A DNA stretch of 64,000 bases from Hahella sp. HN01 (lineage in GTDB: Bacteria; Pseudomonadota; Gammaproteobacteria; Pseudomonadales; Oleiphilaceae): positions 1 through 64,000 of the forward strand of contig NZ_JAHMIN010000015.1 of assembly GCF_018986435.1 (NCBI RefSeq). Reading direction: 5' to 3'. The position numbers and the translations under genes are program-made. The notes below the pieces were generated by a model. That model was given only the letters and a program-made list of their open reading frames with translations. It was not told where the DNA came from and did not search any database. Shown piece after piece: positions 7,901-16,300 of this stretch (position 1 is its first letter; each line of letters begins with the position of its first letter).

Positions 7901-8033
7901 TTAAAACAATGGCTACTACAGGTAGTTGAGCCATCAATAATAAAAATGTATAGCCGCAGATACGCCAGACCACAAGCTGGCTTCGGTCGCCGGTTGGTTC
8001 AGCGGATAAATAATCAAACAGGGAGTGAGTCCT

Positions 8034-8873
8034 ATGGAAATGCTGGATCTGATTCAACTCGCCAGAACCTATATTTCATATGACGAATTGGAAAAAGCTA
8101 AATCCACGCTCACTCAGCATCTCCGCACCACCCCCAACTGCCAACACGCACATGATCTACTATTATCTATTTCCAGGGGTAGAGAGCAGGACATCGGCGT
8201 CATTTCTTGTCCTCATGTAATCATTCCTGACTTCTTACCTGCAGATCTTATTAATGAGTTTTTGGGCGCTGCACATATACACCTCTGTAAATTCGAAAAA
8301 GGTAGAGTTTCCGGCTACTCAGAGATAGCGCCAGAGGTAAGAAACAGCTTACGGCTGAAGGACCTTGAACTAGATAAAAAAATGGAGGCCTATTTTTCTC
8401 CACGCCTTCACAGAGAGCTATCCAGGTATTGTTCGCAGCTGGCCGTCGCCTTGTTCGAGATCAGTGAAATAGAGCTTAAGTTTTGCTGTTATCCCAATGG
8501 CGCTTACTTTCACACTCACCGCGACGATCAGGCCGCTTATAGTGATGATCCTGACAAACGCATTCCCTGCGGACGCAGAATCAGTTTCGCCTACTATTTT
8601 CATCGCCATCCACAAAGCTTTACGGGAGGAGAGTTACGACTTTACGCCACAGATAGACGGCACAATATCTTCTCACGCAACCGTATGGACGACATCTCCC
8701 CCCGGTTCAATACCCTGGTGCTTTTTCCAAGCGGTTTTTTTCACGAAGTCCTTAAAGTCTCTGAACCATCCGGAGACATTATGAATGGCAGATTCGCCAT
8801 CAATGGCCATATTTGCGAAGCGCTCAGTCCCCAGGAGATTACCACAGGGGCAACGCAAGGAGTCGCTTCGTGA
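8034..8873 (+). CDS. Prolyl-4-hydroxylase-type 2OG-Fe(II) oxygenase
   Basis: 279 residues. Residues 1-50 look like a short TPR-like helical hairpin. The C-terminal double-stranded beta-helix has the iron ligands H162-R-D164 (in FHTHRDD) and H237 (GFFHEVL), and R253 in NGRFAINGH as the 2-oxoglutarate ligand, so it should be active. The order resembles bacterial prolyl-4-hydroxylase-like proteins. The ATG at 8034 follows GGGAG by 8 bases. Its TGA overlaps the GTG start of the next gene (GTGA), so it is coupled to the cyclase. This suggests that it hydroxylates the peptide made by this cluster, probably at Asp, Asn or Pro of the core. The substrate is inference. Confidence 0.8.
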   Translation: MEMLDLIQLARTYISYDELEKAKSTLTQHLRTTPNCQHAHDLLLSISRGREQDIGVISCPHVIIPDFLPADLINEFLGAAHIHLCKFEKGRVSGYSEIAPEVRNSLRLKDLELDKKMEAYFSPRLHRELSRYCSQLAVALFEISEIELKFCCYPNGAYFHTHRDDQAAYSDDPDKRIPCGRRISFAYYFHRHPQSFTGGELRLYATDRRHNIFSRNRMDDISPRFNTLVLFPSGFFHEVLKVSEPSGDIMNGRFAINGHICEALSPQEITTGATQGVAS

Positions 8874-10762
8874 GTGGTATCGCGGGCTTATATCATGACA
8901 AAAGAATGGTTACTGACGCCGACATACAAGCCATGTCAGAAGCGATGTCCCACAGGGGACCCGACGGGAAAAATATTTGGCGACAGGCGCACATTGGCTT
9001 CTGCCACAATATGTTGCACACGACGCCAGAGTCATTGTTTGAAGCCTTACCAGCGGAGTCAAGCGACCGGCAGATTGTGATTACCGCAGACGCTCGCCTG
9101 GACAACCGGGAGGAGCTCGCCGCCGCATTGGGAATAAGTCGAAATGAGCTGCCACTGCTGTGTGATAGCCAACTGATTCTAGTAGCCTACCGTCATTGGG
9201 ACTTAGCCTGTTTGGAGCATTTGCTGGGCGACTTCTGCTTCGCTATTTGGGATAAAGGCAGACGTCGTCTGTTTATCGCGATGGACCCGATGGGAACCCG
9301 GTCACTGCTCTATTTTCATTCCTCCGCCCTTTTTGCTTTCGCAACAGAAGCTAAAGCGTTGTTATCTGTGTCGGGAGTAGACAAAAAACTGGATGAGTTC
9401 GGATTCACCCTGCTTGCATCAGGTCGTAAACGGGAGGCGCCGGAGCGTACCTGTTTTAAAGGCCTAACCCGGCTTACCGGCGGCGAGTACCTATCTGTTT
9501 ATCCTCCATCTCCTGCACAGGTAAATTGGAAGGTTGAGAAGCGCAGTTACTACAACCTTGAGCCAGAAATATTGAAGTTCAGGAGTCCAGAGGAGACGTT
9601 TGAGGCGTTTAGAGAGAAATTCAAACTGGCGCTAACCTGCCGAATGCGCAGCGCCTTTCCAGTAGCAACTCTACTAAGCGGCGGCCTGGATTCTTCCGCT
9701 ATCAGTTGCATGGCCGCTGACCTGCGAGATAACTTATCCCATCCCCTTTTTGCGCTGTCGTCCTGTCTGACCGATCAAGATCCTGAGCAGGATGAAAGAA
9801 AATTTATTAATATCGTTGCGCAGCAAAAGCAGTTGCCAGTTCACTACGTATCGCCCACGTCCGGTCCCGCCGCGTTACTGCATCAGGTGCACGACATGAC
9901 TGGCCTTCCCGTTAACCTCAATCCACATGTCTATACAACGCTCTACGCCAAAGCGCAGAGTGAAGGCGCGCGCATTGTGATGGATGGCGTTGGCGGCGAG
10001 TGGGGGCCCAGCTGGACAGGGGAAGGTTATTTGCCGTATTTGCTTCAACAACTGCATTGGGAAAAACTGAAAGAAGCTGTCTTCAGTTTGTCTCAAAACT
10101 ATTCCCAACCTCCTCACAGGGTATTCCGGAACGAAGTTCTAGCTCCATTAGAGCCCAGACTCCTCCGCCATATACGACATCAAATGAGAGGGTGCTCAGT
10201 AGAGGAAAACAGGCTTCCCCTGACTAACCGACTCCATGAACAGCATTCGGCTCCACCACCCGGGGCACGCCCATTCAGCAAATCGTCTCTGGGCAAACGG
10301 CTAAATATCATACTTGGAGGGCGCACGCCTAAAGAATGGTATTCGCCACACTTTCATGTTCGCAACACCTTCCCTTATTTGGATGAACGGGTATTAAAGT
10401 TTTGCCTGGGACTGTCGGACGAATGGTTCATACAGAAAGGCTGGCGCCGTTATTTTATTCGCGCCGCGATGGAAAAAACGCTTCCTTCAGAAATTCAATG
10501 GCGTAGAGATAAAAGACCTTTCTCCCCAAATTATCACAGGCTGATGCAGACTGACGCCCTTGTCTACGAGAGCATTGTTCAGGACGTCTCTCCATCAGAT
10601 CCGGTGAGAGACTATATTGATGTTGAAAGAATCAAGCGCACGATAAAAGAGCTCAATCAACGCCCATCATGGGCCCCCTACAACGGCGTCGACTTGGCGC
10701 GAAAAGTGGTGGATTTCGGGGTGCAGTGCCTGGTGTTCCTACGCTGGTTTCAACGACTGTAG
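8870..10762 (+). CDS. Asparagine-synthetase-like peptide cyclase (lasso C type)
   Basis: 630 residues from the GTG at 8870, chosen because GCAAGGAG stands in front and the N-terminus becomes VSGIAGLYHD, the usual start of this family. Asparagine synthetase B has Cys2 as the glutaminase nucleophile; here it is Ser, so glutamine hydrolysis is not expected. The ATP-pyrophosphatase loop LLSGGLDSS is intact (about 268-276), and DGVGGEWGP replaces the usual DGxGGDE. Lasso cyclases show this same pattern: they adenylate an Asp or Glu side chain of the core and form the isopeptide ring. Coupled to the oxygenase gene upstream. An ordinary asparagine synthetase is unlikely given the lost Cys and the neighbours. 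Confidence 0.82.
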   Translation: MSGIAGLYHDKRMVTDADIQAMSEAMSHRGPDGKNIWRQAHIGFCHNMLHTTPESLFEALPAESSDRQIVITADARLDNREELAAALGISRNELPLLCDSQLILVAYRHWDLACLEHLLGDFCFAIWDKGRRRLFIAMDPMGTRSLLYFHSSALFAFATEAKALLSVSGVDKKLDEFGFTLLASGRKREAPERTCFKGLTRLTGGEYLSVYPPSPAQVNWKVEKRSYYNLEPEILKFRSPEETFEAFREKFKLALTCRMRSAFPVATLLSGGLDSSAISCMAADLRDNLSHPLFALSSCLTDQDPEQDERKFINIVAQQKQLPVHYVSPTSGPAALLHQVHDMTGLPVNLNPHVYTTLYAKAQSEGARIVMDGVGGEWGPSWTGEGYLPYLLQQLHWEKLKEAVFSLSQNYSQPPHRVFRNEVLAPLEPRLLRHIRHQMRGCSVEENRLPLTNRLHEQHSAPPPGARPFSKSSLGKRLNIILGGRTPKEWYSPHFHVRNTFPYLDERVLKFCLGLSDEWFIQKGWRRYFIRAAMEKTLPSEIQWRRDKRPFSPNYHRLMQTDALVYESIVQDVSPSDPVRDYIDVERIKRTIKELNQRPSWAPYNGVDLARKVVDFGVQCLVFLRWFQRL

Positions 10763-10778
10763 TGTACGAAGCGTTCTC

Positions 10779-12518
10779 TTATTGGATGCTTTGCAGCTCA
10801 TGAGATGAAACTCTGCGACTCTGAACTTCGCCGCTTTCCATATGTACGACAAAATCCGCACAGGACAGCAACGCTTTTCGATGGGTGATGATGAGCACTG
10901 TAGTCATTTTTTTCAGTTCGCAAATAGCCTCAATAATTACAGTTTCATTCTCCTCATCCAAAGCGCTGCTAACTTCATCCAGAATAAGTAAAGATGGTTT
11001 CCTCAATAGTGCTCTGGCCATTGCAAGACGCTGCTTTTCACCTCCAGATAACAAGTCGCCACGTTCACCAATAAGAGTATCTATGCCTTGAGGCAACGCT
11101 CTGACAAACTGCTCCGCCGACACACTTCGCAATGCCGCCCAAAGTTCATCTTCCTCAGTTTCGGGCGCAGCCCAAAGCAAATTCTCACGCACGCTCTTGT
11201 TAAACAAGAAACTCTCCTGCGTCACATAGCTAACCGAGTGGCTCCATTGCGCAATCTCTTGCTCGGTTAGTTCTTTCCCATCAATGAGCACCTGTCCATT
11301 GGACGGCGCAGCCAGTCCTGACAGAATATCCGCAGCGGTGGTTTTTCCAGAGCCGGAAGGCCCAAGCATGGCCGTAATGCTGTTAACAGGTAAAGTAATT
11401 GAAAAGTCACAGAACGCGTATTTCCCTGGCGTCGACGGGTAAGAAAAGCTCACACGTTCAAGACGAACGCTTCGCATCGCCACTATAGGTTCCACTGCTA
11501 AGTTCTTATCCGAAACGGACTCGTCTGCATCACTGTTTAATATACCCACCACTTCAATATACGAAGGCAAGATATTGAGAATCTGCTGATATCGATAAGA
11601 GATATCCTTCAAGATTGGCGCGAATCGGGAAAAAAGAAAAAGCAGCACGATAAATTCAGCCGCTGGAAGCTTCACCCACCTAATAAAAAAGTAACAGAGT
11701 CCAACCACACAAACGGCGATGAGTACTTCATAGTACAGGGCGACTAATGCGCTGATTTTCTTGAACCTCAATAATGTTTCGCCCAAGCGCCGGCTTTTCT
11801 CTTCCAGGTCGCCACCAGTGCGCCTTTCCTGCTTAAACGCCTTTACAACTTTCATTCCTTGCATATATTCGCTTACCGCAGAGAAATAAGCTTGGCGCAG
11901 CGCCTTCCCTTCATCTCCATTGCGAAGACTCAAGCGATTCAAACAGCGTGCCCCCCCGTAGATCCCGGCGCCACTTGCTAAAGCCACCAGGGTCAGGCTG
12001 GGAGACGTAAGATAAGACACCATGCTGTACACACCTAGCACGCAGCTCAAAGAAGCAAGCTGAATGAGCAAAAGAGATATTTGCGAAGCTCTATCCACCT
12101 CATGATTTAATAGCTGAGCTAAATGAGAGGCTCGATACTGAATGAAGCGCAGCCATGAAAAAGCCAATATTTTCGCTGTCAGCCGCTCTCTGAGGCTGAC
12201 AGTAAGCTCAGTCTGCAGTCTTGCAGCAAGAGTCTGCTGGAAGTATTTAAGCGTAGAGTGAATAGCAATAATCACAATGAAGATAATCAATGCTTCGTTC
12301 AGTTCCAACTTAGAACCTAACCAACTCCATTGAGACCCCAACTCATACCCGGCGTCTACTCCCGCCAGGGTCAATAGCGGAATCAGCGCCAACAGGCCAA
12401 TCCCCTTAACCAAAGCCAGAGCAAAAAGCAGCGTCGTGAGCAAAGCGATTCCGCGCTTGTCGTAACGCCACGACATCAAAACGTATGAGAAAAGAGTTTC
12501 TTTAATGTCCTGTTTCAA
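10779..12518 (-). CDS. ABC transporter, fused membrane and ATPase domains (lasso D type)
   Basis: 579 residues. Six membrane segments occupy about residues 20-310, followed by a nucleotide-binding domain with Walker A GPSGSGKT (386-393), Q-loop YVTQESFLF, signature LLSGGEKQRLA, Walker B LLILDEVSSALDE and H-loop ITHRK. This half-transporter layout is that of peptide exporters such as McjD and would act as a dimer in the inner membrane. No N-terminal C39 peptidase domain is present, so it cannot supply leader cleavage. It converges with the cyclase gene with 16 bases between stops and lies 18 bases after the nucleotidyltransferase gene. Export of, and immunity to, the cluster product is the likely role. 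Confidence 0.85.
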   Translation of the reverse strand: MKQDIKETLFSYVLMSWRYDKRGIALLTTLLFALALVKGIGLLALIPLLTLAGVDAGYELGSQWSWLGSKLELNEALIIFIVIIAIHSTLKYFQQTLAARLQTELTVSLRERLTAKILAFSWLRFIQYRASHLAQLLNHEVDRASQISLLLIQLASLSCVLGVYSMVSYLTSPSLTLVALASGAGIYGGARCLNRLSLRNGDEGKALRQAYFSAVSEYMQGMKVVKAFKQERRTGGDLEEKSRRLGETLLRFKKISALVALYYEVLIAVCVVGLCYFFIRWVKLPAAEFIVLLFLFSRFAPILKDISYRYQQILNILPSYIEVVGILNSDADESVSDKNLAVEPIVAMRSVRLERVSFSYPSTPGKYAFCDFSITLPVNSITAMLGPSGSGKTTAADILSGLAAPSNGQVLIDGKELTEQEIAQWSHSVSYVTQESFLFNKSVRENLLWAAPETEEDELWAALRSVSAEQFVRALPQGIDTLIGERGDLLSGGEKQRLAMARALLRKPSLLILDEVSSALDEENETVIIEAICELKKMTTVLIITHRKALLSCADFVVHMESGEVQSRRVSSHELQSIQ

Positions 12519-12536
12519 ACCTCAGCCCTTTGAATG

Positions 12537-13730
12537 CTAGTCCACCCAGACTCTTTTCCTGGAAAAAAAGTATCTCCAACTCCACAAAAATGGCCGCAGC
12601 AGGTAGTAGCAAGGAAACATCCATCTGGGAAGCTCAAGAAGCGCGATATCATTAGCCGAGATGCGGAAAAACTGAGTCAGATGGCGCATCAAATACTTTT
12701 GCCTGAATGAAAAGAAACATAGCAGCACATACTGCTCGACAGGGCTTAGATAAACTTGACGCCGATTCGCGCGCTCCCACCTGGAGCACAGCAAGCGCAC
12801 GAACGGACTATTCTTTGCGAGTGTTTCCTGCGCCGCAGGCAACGCAGAAAACAATAACTTTTGAGCCATTATCATTGCAGCAAGAACGGGTTGTTCAACT
12901 CCCCATCGACAAGCTTTATCCATGACTAAGTCGAGGTCGACCTCTCCCCGGGATAAGTAGGCGTCGATATCAGACAGCCAGCTTAATCTGGCCCAACATG
13001 ATCTGGCCCCATGCATCGCCAAATAAATAAACTCATCTTCAGCGTCCAGGCAAACATGTCCGGGATCGTTTTTTTGACAAGGATAATCTAGCTCAAATAA
13101 TCCCTCCCCCAGTTCAGAAAGTACATATTCGTTATCGTCCAAACGCATATGCAGCTCAAGGAAAATACCTTTTGAGTCATTGTGAAAAATGAAATCTTTA
13201 TTGCTCTTAAGGTAAGCTTCCACCACAAGGGGTGAAGCACTCTCAGCTGGAGTGACCCGGCGATACCCCCTCTCCGTCAATAGACGCCCTATCAACGCAA
13301 CATGCTCACGCGGCGCCAATATATCCAGATCACGGCATTCTCTAAGCGAAGCGTCCCGATATAGTCTCTCTGACAAAGCCGGTCCTTTTAAGCAAATAAA
13401 AGGCAATCCGTTGGTTTGCAAGAGCCCGCCAATTCTTTCAAGTTCAGCGTAATGCTTGAGGTTACGCAGCCTCGCTTCCCGCACCATCAGGCGGATTTTT
13501 TTACGGACTCCATCTGGAACCAACTCGCCAGCCGCGTTTAACTTTCGCCACACTAATGGCGTTACCCGGTGCCACCTTAACTGTTGTAAAAAATACTCCC
13601 AATCCCAGTGTTTAAGTTGTGAACAGGTCTCTTTAAGGGTCGACAACGGAACTTCGTCGTGAGCCAGACACGTACGCAATAAATGATAAGACGCATTAAT
13701 ATTTACCTGCTCTAACGCAGCTGCGGTCAT
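12537..13730 (-). CDS. Nucleotidyltransferase family protein (NTP_transf_5 type)
   Basis: 397 residues. The recognisable part is FICLKGPALSERLYRD followed by RDLDIL (Asp134-x-Asp136), the metal-binding pair of this nucleotidyltransferase family, within a mostly helical protein. Such genes recur in kinase-containing lasso clusters and in HprK/PqqD systems, where they are suspected of modifying or handling the phosphorylated peptide; the reaction is not established as far as I know. I place the start at the ATG at 13730, which overlaps the GNAT stop as ATGA; a start 33 bases earlier would overlap the GNAT gene further. Same transcription unit as the ABC exporter. Confidence 0.75.
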   Translation of the reverse strand: MTAAALEQVNINASYHLLRTCLAHDEVPLSTLKETCSQLKHWDWEYFLQQLRWHRVTPLVWRKLNAAGELVPDGVRKKIRLMVREARLRNLKHYAELERIGGLLQTNGLPFICLKGPALSERLYRDASLRECRDLDILAPREHVALIGRLLTERGYRRVTPAESASPLVVEAYLKSNKDFIFHNDSKGIFLELHMRLDDNEYVLSELGEGLFELDYPCQKNDPGHVCLDAEDEFIYLAMHGARSCWARLSWLSDIDAYLSRGEVDLDLVMDKACRWGVEQPVLAAMIMAQKLLFSALPAAQETLAKNSPFVRLLCSRWERANRRQVYLSPVEQYVLLCFFSFRQKYLMRHLTQFFRISANDIALLELPRWMFPCYYLLRPFLWSWRYFFSRKRVWVD

Positions 13731-14242
13731 ACCATCACACGTTGCGCGATCTCGGGACGCCACATCATGCGTTCATAAGGCGGAGAGATGGATTCGGTGA
13801 CAAATCCCAGCTTCAAGTAGAGTTTTTTCGCTTGGACGTTCTGCATCAGCACGCTGAGCGTCAGCGGCGCGCACACTTGGGCGGCGGCGGCTTGCAGGCT
13901 GCGAATGACTTCCTCTCCGAAGCCTTTGCCGCGCGCTTGCGGAATAAAGGCGATATCGATGACATGCACTTCGTTATGGCCGAAATCGATAGTGACTTTA
14001 CCAATACGTTCGTGCTGCTTTTCAATAATGAAGTACATAGCGTTGGGAAACTGCGCGCCGTATCCTTGCTGCTGCGCCATGAATTGCATATCGATGATGG
14101 ACTCGACAAAATCGCGCTCGCCGTCGATCAGGCGCAAATCTTCTCGTGTACTGTTATGAAGCTGCTCCAGAAACGCCTTATCGGAAGCGGTAGAGGGGCG
14201 GACAACCAGGCCCTGCCCTAATTTCACATCCTTCACTTTCAT
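13727..14242 (-). CDS. GNAT family N-acetyltransferase
   Basis: 171 residues with the acetyl-CoA pyrophosphate loop PQARGKGFGEEVI (Q-x-x-G-x-G type) and the C-terminal beta segment LTLSVLMQNVQAKKLYLKLGF, where the NVQAKKLYLKLGF pattern is typical. It is the first gene of the minus-strand unit GNAT-nucleotidyltransferase-ABC, linked by a 4-base ATGA overlap. It could acetylate the cluster product, act on collar proteins, or be a self-protection enzyme. Substrate not predictable. Confidence 0.82.
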   Translation of the reverse strand: MKVKDVKLGQGLVVRPSTASDKAFLEQLHNSTREDLRLIDGERDFVESIIDMQFMAQQQGYGAQFPNAMYFIIEKQHERIGKVTIDFGHNEVHVIDIAFIPQARGKGFGEEVIRSLQAAAAQVCAPLTLSVLMQNVQAKKLYLKLGFVTESISPPYERMMWRPEIAQRVMV

Positions 14243-14354
14243 AATTCCTTTACCCCTTTTTTATTAGGTCCGGCCCACGAAATGAACCGGGATGCGCTCT
14301 CATCCATGCAACAAGTATAGCTCGGGCCTGAGTGATGCAAGGCTCGCTGCGTCA

Positions 14355-14383
14355 TTGGATTCCACGACAAAGCGTCCTATGCT
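14355..14383 (+). promoter_or_regulatory. Candidate promoter for the second oxygenase gene
   Basis: TTGGAT (14355-14360), 17-base spacer, TATGCT (14378-14383), about 90 bases before the ATG. It is the best sigma-70 match seen in the 233-base divergent gap. Confidence 0.42.
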
Positions 14384-14475
14384 AGAAAACAGTCTTCCTG
14401 GACGATAATTTCCAGCTGTCGAGCCAGCAGAGGCGCCCGGATTAACAGGAAGCGGAAACGGCATAACGGAGCGAC

Positions 14476-15171
14476 ATGCAACAACTGGAACTCGCCTATT
14501 GGGTCGCAGAAGAACACTTAACGGCTTCCCGAGTTAATGAATACGCTGAGCGCTTCGCCGAGGATGGTCTGGTTTATCTGGATGGTTTCCTGCGGCGGGA
14601 AATCGCTGACAAGCTGGCCCACTTTGTCGCCCATGAAGCCTCATATTCGCCAGTGTACGGCGCGTATCAAAATGATATAAAAGTGTCCGCGCAAGAATGG
14701 GCGGAGCTCGACGATCAGCGACGTTTTTTTCACATGTCGCGCTATCAGGGCCCCAAACCGGAGTTCATGATGACGCCCGCCAGCTTGACGTATATGAGAT
14801 TTCAACAGCGCCCGGTGCAATGCCTGTTCGCCCGCTACGCCGCCAGTCTGACGCCCAACCCGCCCAGGGAAATGCTGTGCCAGGATATGCTGTTGACCGC
14901 GCTGCGGGAGCAACAATACCTGCGCCCTCATACCGACAAGGGAACGGGCGTAACAAGGCATGTGTGCATCGTGTTTTACCTGTCGCCGGACTGGCTGGAG
15001 GAGGATGAAGGCGGACTCAATATTCAGACGCTACGAGGGGAAACGTTGACCCTGTCCGCCCTCTTTAACCGTTGCATTATCTTCAAGCCCAACCTGCTCC
15101 ACAGTGTTGCGCCCTTCGCCAAATCCGCGAAGGGAAAGGTGCGTTACAGCCAGACTATCTGGTATGCCTAG
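14476..15171 (+). CDS. 2OG-Fe(II) oxygenase (prolyl-4-hydroxylase-like)
   Basis: 231 residues with an intact facial triad: H152-T-D154 in LRPHTDKG, H209 in LLHSVAPF and R223 in KVRYSQTIWY. The family is the prolyl-4-hydroxylase/PKHD-like oxygenases. Cytoplasmic, no signal peptide. Its last 17 bases overlap, tail to tail, the end of the sulfotransferase-like gene on the other strand. It differs in sequence from the oxygenase at 8034, so it is not a recent copy. It stands at the edge of a block with two further oxygenases, and probably belongs to the same pathway. Confidence 0.8.
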   Translation: MQQLELAYWVAEEHLTASRVNEYAERFAEDGLVYLDGFLRREIADKLAHFVAHEASYSPVYGAYQNDIKVSAQEWAELDDQRRFFHMSRYQGPKPEFMMTPASLTYMRFQQRPVQCLFARYAASLTPNPPREMLCQDMLLTALREQQYLRPHTDKGTGVTRHVCIVFYLSPDWLEEDEGGLNIQTLRGETLTLSALFNRCIIFKPNLLHSVAPFAKSAKGKVRYSQTIWYA

Positions 15172-16300
15172 ATTCAAGTAAGCGAGTGTAGAGGCCGTCC
15201 AGCTTTTGGGAAATCATGCTCGCGTCTTGTGCTGAGAATACGCGGCGCTTGTCCTCGCTGTCCCCCTGAAAAGAGCGGCTTGGGTCTTTTGAGTATTGTC
15301 CCGCTCTGGTCTTCAGACGCTGCAGGTCATCCGCAGAGAAAGACACGCCAAAGTGATCTGCGATGCGGTTCTCCGCTGCATCTGGAAGCTCCGTATAGTC
15401 CACAACCAGTACAGAGCTATCCAGCGACTGCGCCATGCTGTTCATAAGCGCGCCCAATACCTCCATCTGGTAGGACAGCAATACGTCCGAAGCGGCGTCA
15501 TCCACTTTCGCCACAAGATGAGACAACACAGACAAGTCTGTTGCCGCCATGTGCCTTCCGGCAAGCCTTTGATGAGACGCCAGTATTTCTTCTGGCCGCC
15601 GGATTACGAACACGGATGGCGTGTCGGGATAGAGCCGGCGCAGAAGCGGCCAGAAGCCAATATCCCAGGCGTTCCACTTCACAATCAGTTCCTGGTCGTC
15701 GCCGCCTCCCGCCAGCCCCTGGGCCGCCAGCAGAAAACGCAGGGCTTCCGCTTTTTGACTTTCCGTCAGCTCCTTATCCAGCAATAGTTCCGTCAATACG
15801 CTGGATTCTGAGATCACGCAGTGCGCGGGAGAGACGGCCAACAGGTTTGACGCCAGCGTCGAGCCGCAACGGGACAGATGAAAAATAAAGCCAGCGGGGC
15901 GTACTTCATTGAACAAATGGGAATGCCGGATCAGATACTCGATACCTGTAGCGGGTTTAATGATACTTCCAAAAATCGAGCGCGCCCTTTGCGTAGCGAT
16001 GCGCTCATCCCAAAAAGGCGCCCAGTCTCGCGCGGTCGGCGCCACGCCCCATATCACCCGCTTGCGCGCCGCTACGTAGCGCACTGGCGTCCACTGGCGC
16101 AACAACAAAGGCAGTTCAGGCTCGACCTCCTCATTGTTACAGGCGATAAGCGCCGATAAAGGGTCGGATTCTCCTTGCTCTTCGACGTCGGAATAACGTT
16201 TTAGTGTGGCAAGTAAATCATCAAAATGACGGCAGGCCACACACTGGGCTAACGCCTCTTCTGATTCCAGTAGTCGCGAGTAAACCTCGCGACTATCCAC
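15155..16300 (-). CDS. Sulfotransferase-like protein
   Basis: 381 residues from the GTG at 16300. That start is chosen because GGAGG lies 7 bases upstream and it overlaps the end of the methyltransferase gene by 8 bases; the longer open frame would overlap by 170. The central HLSRCGSTLASNLL (about 141-154) is the 5'-phosphosulfate-binding loop of the sulfotransferase family, and VFVIRRPEEILASH the 3'-phosphate-binding strand. The N-terminal 120 residues are unlike the family and may bind a partner. Sulfation of a hydroxyl made by one of the neighbouring oxygenases is an attractive but unproven idea; some family members only have the fold. Last gene of a five-gene minus-strand run. Confidence 0.7.
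   Translation of the reverse strand: MDSREVYSRLLESEEALAQCVACRHFDDLLATLKRYSDVEEQGESDPLSALIACNNEEVEPELPLLLRQWTPVRYVAARKRVIWGVAPTARDWAPFWDERIATQRARSIFGSIIKPATGIEYLIRHSHLFNEVRPAGFIFHLSRCGSTLASNLLAVSPAHCVISESSVLTELLLDKELTESQKAEALRFLLAAQGLAGGGDDQELIVKWNAWDIGFWPLLRRLYPDTPSVFVIRRPEEILASHQRLAGRHMAATDLSVLSHLVAKVDDAASDVLLSYQMEVLGALMNSMAQSLDSSVLVVDYTELPDAAENRIADHFGVSFSADDLQRLKTRAGQYSKDPSRSFQGDSEDKRRVFSAQDASMISQKLDGLYTRLLESRHTR

Noticed and set aside
7863-8057. Minus-strand frame of 64 codons between kinase and oxygenase genes
   Set aside because: It overlaps the promoter region and the oxygenase start, has no ribosome binding site and no family resemblance.
6426-14242. A hidden lasso B2 peptidase gene
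   Set aside because: I looked through the frames in this locus for the Cys-His-Asp protease pattern (such as AHAWVE-like segments) and found none; the exporter also lacks a peptidase domain.
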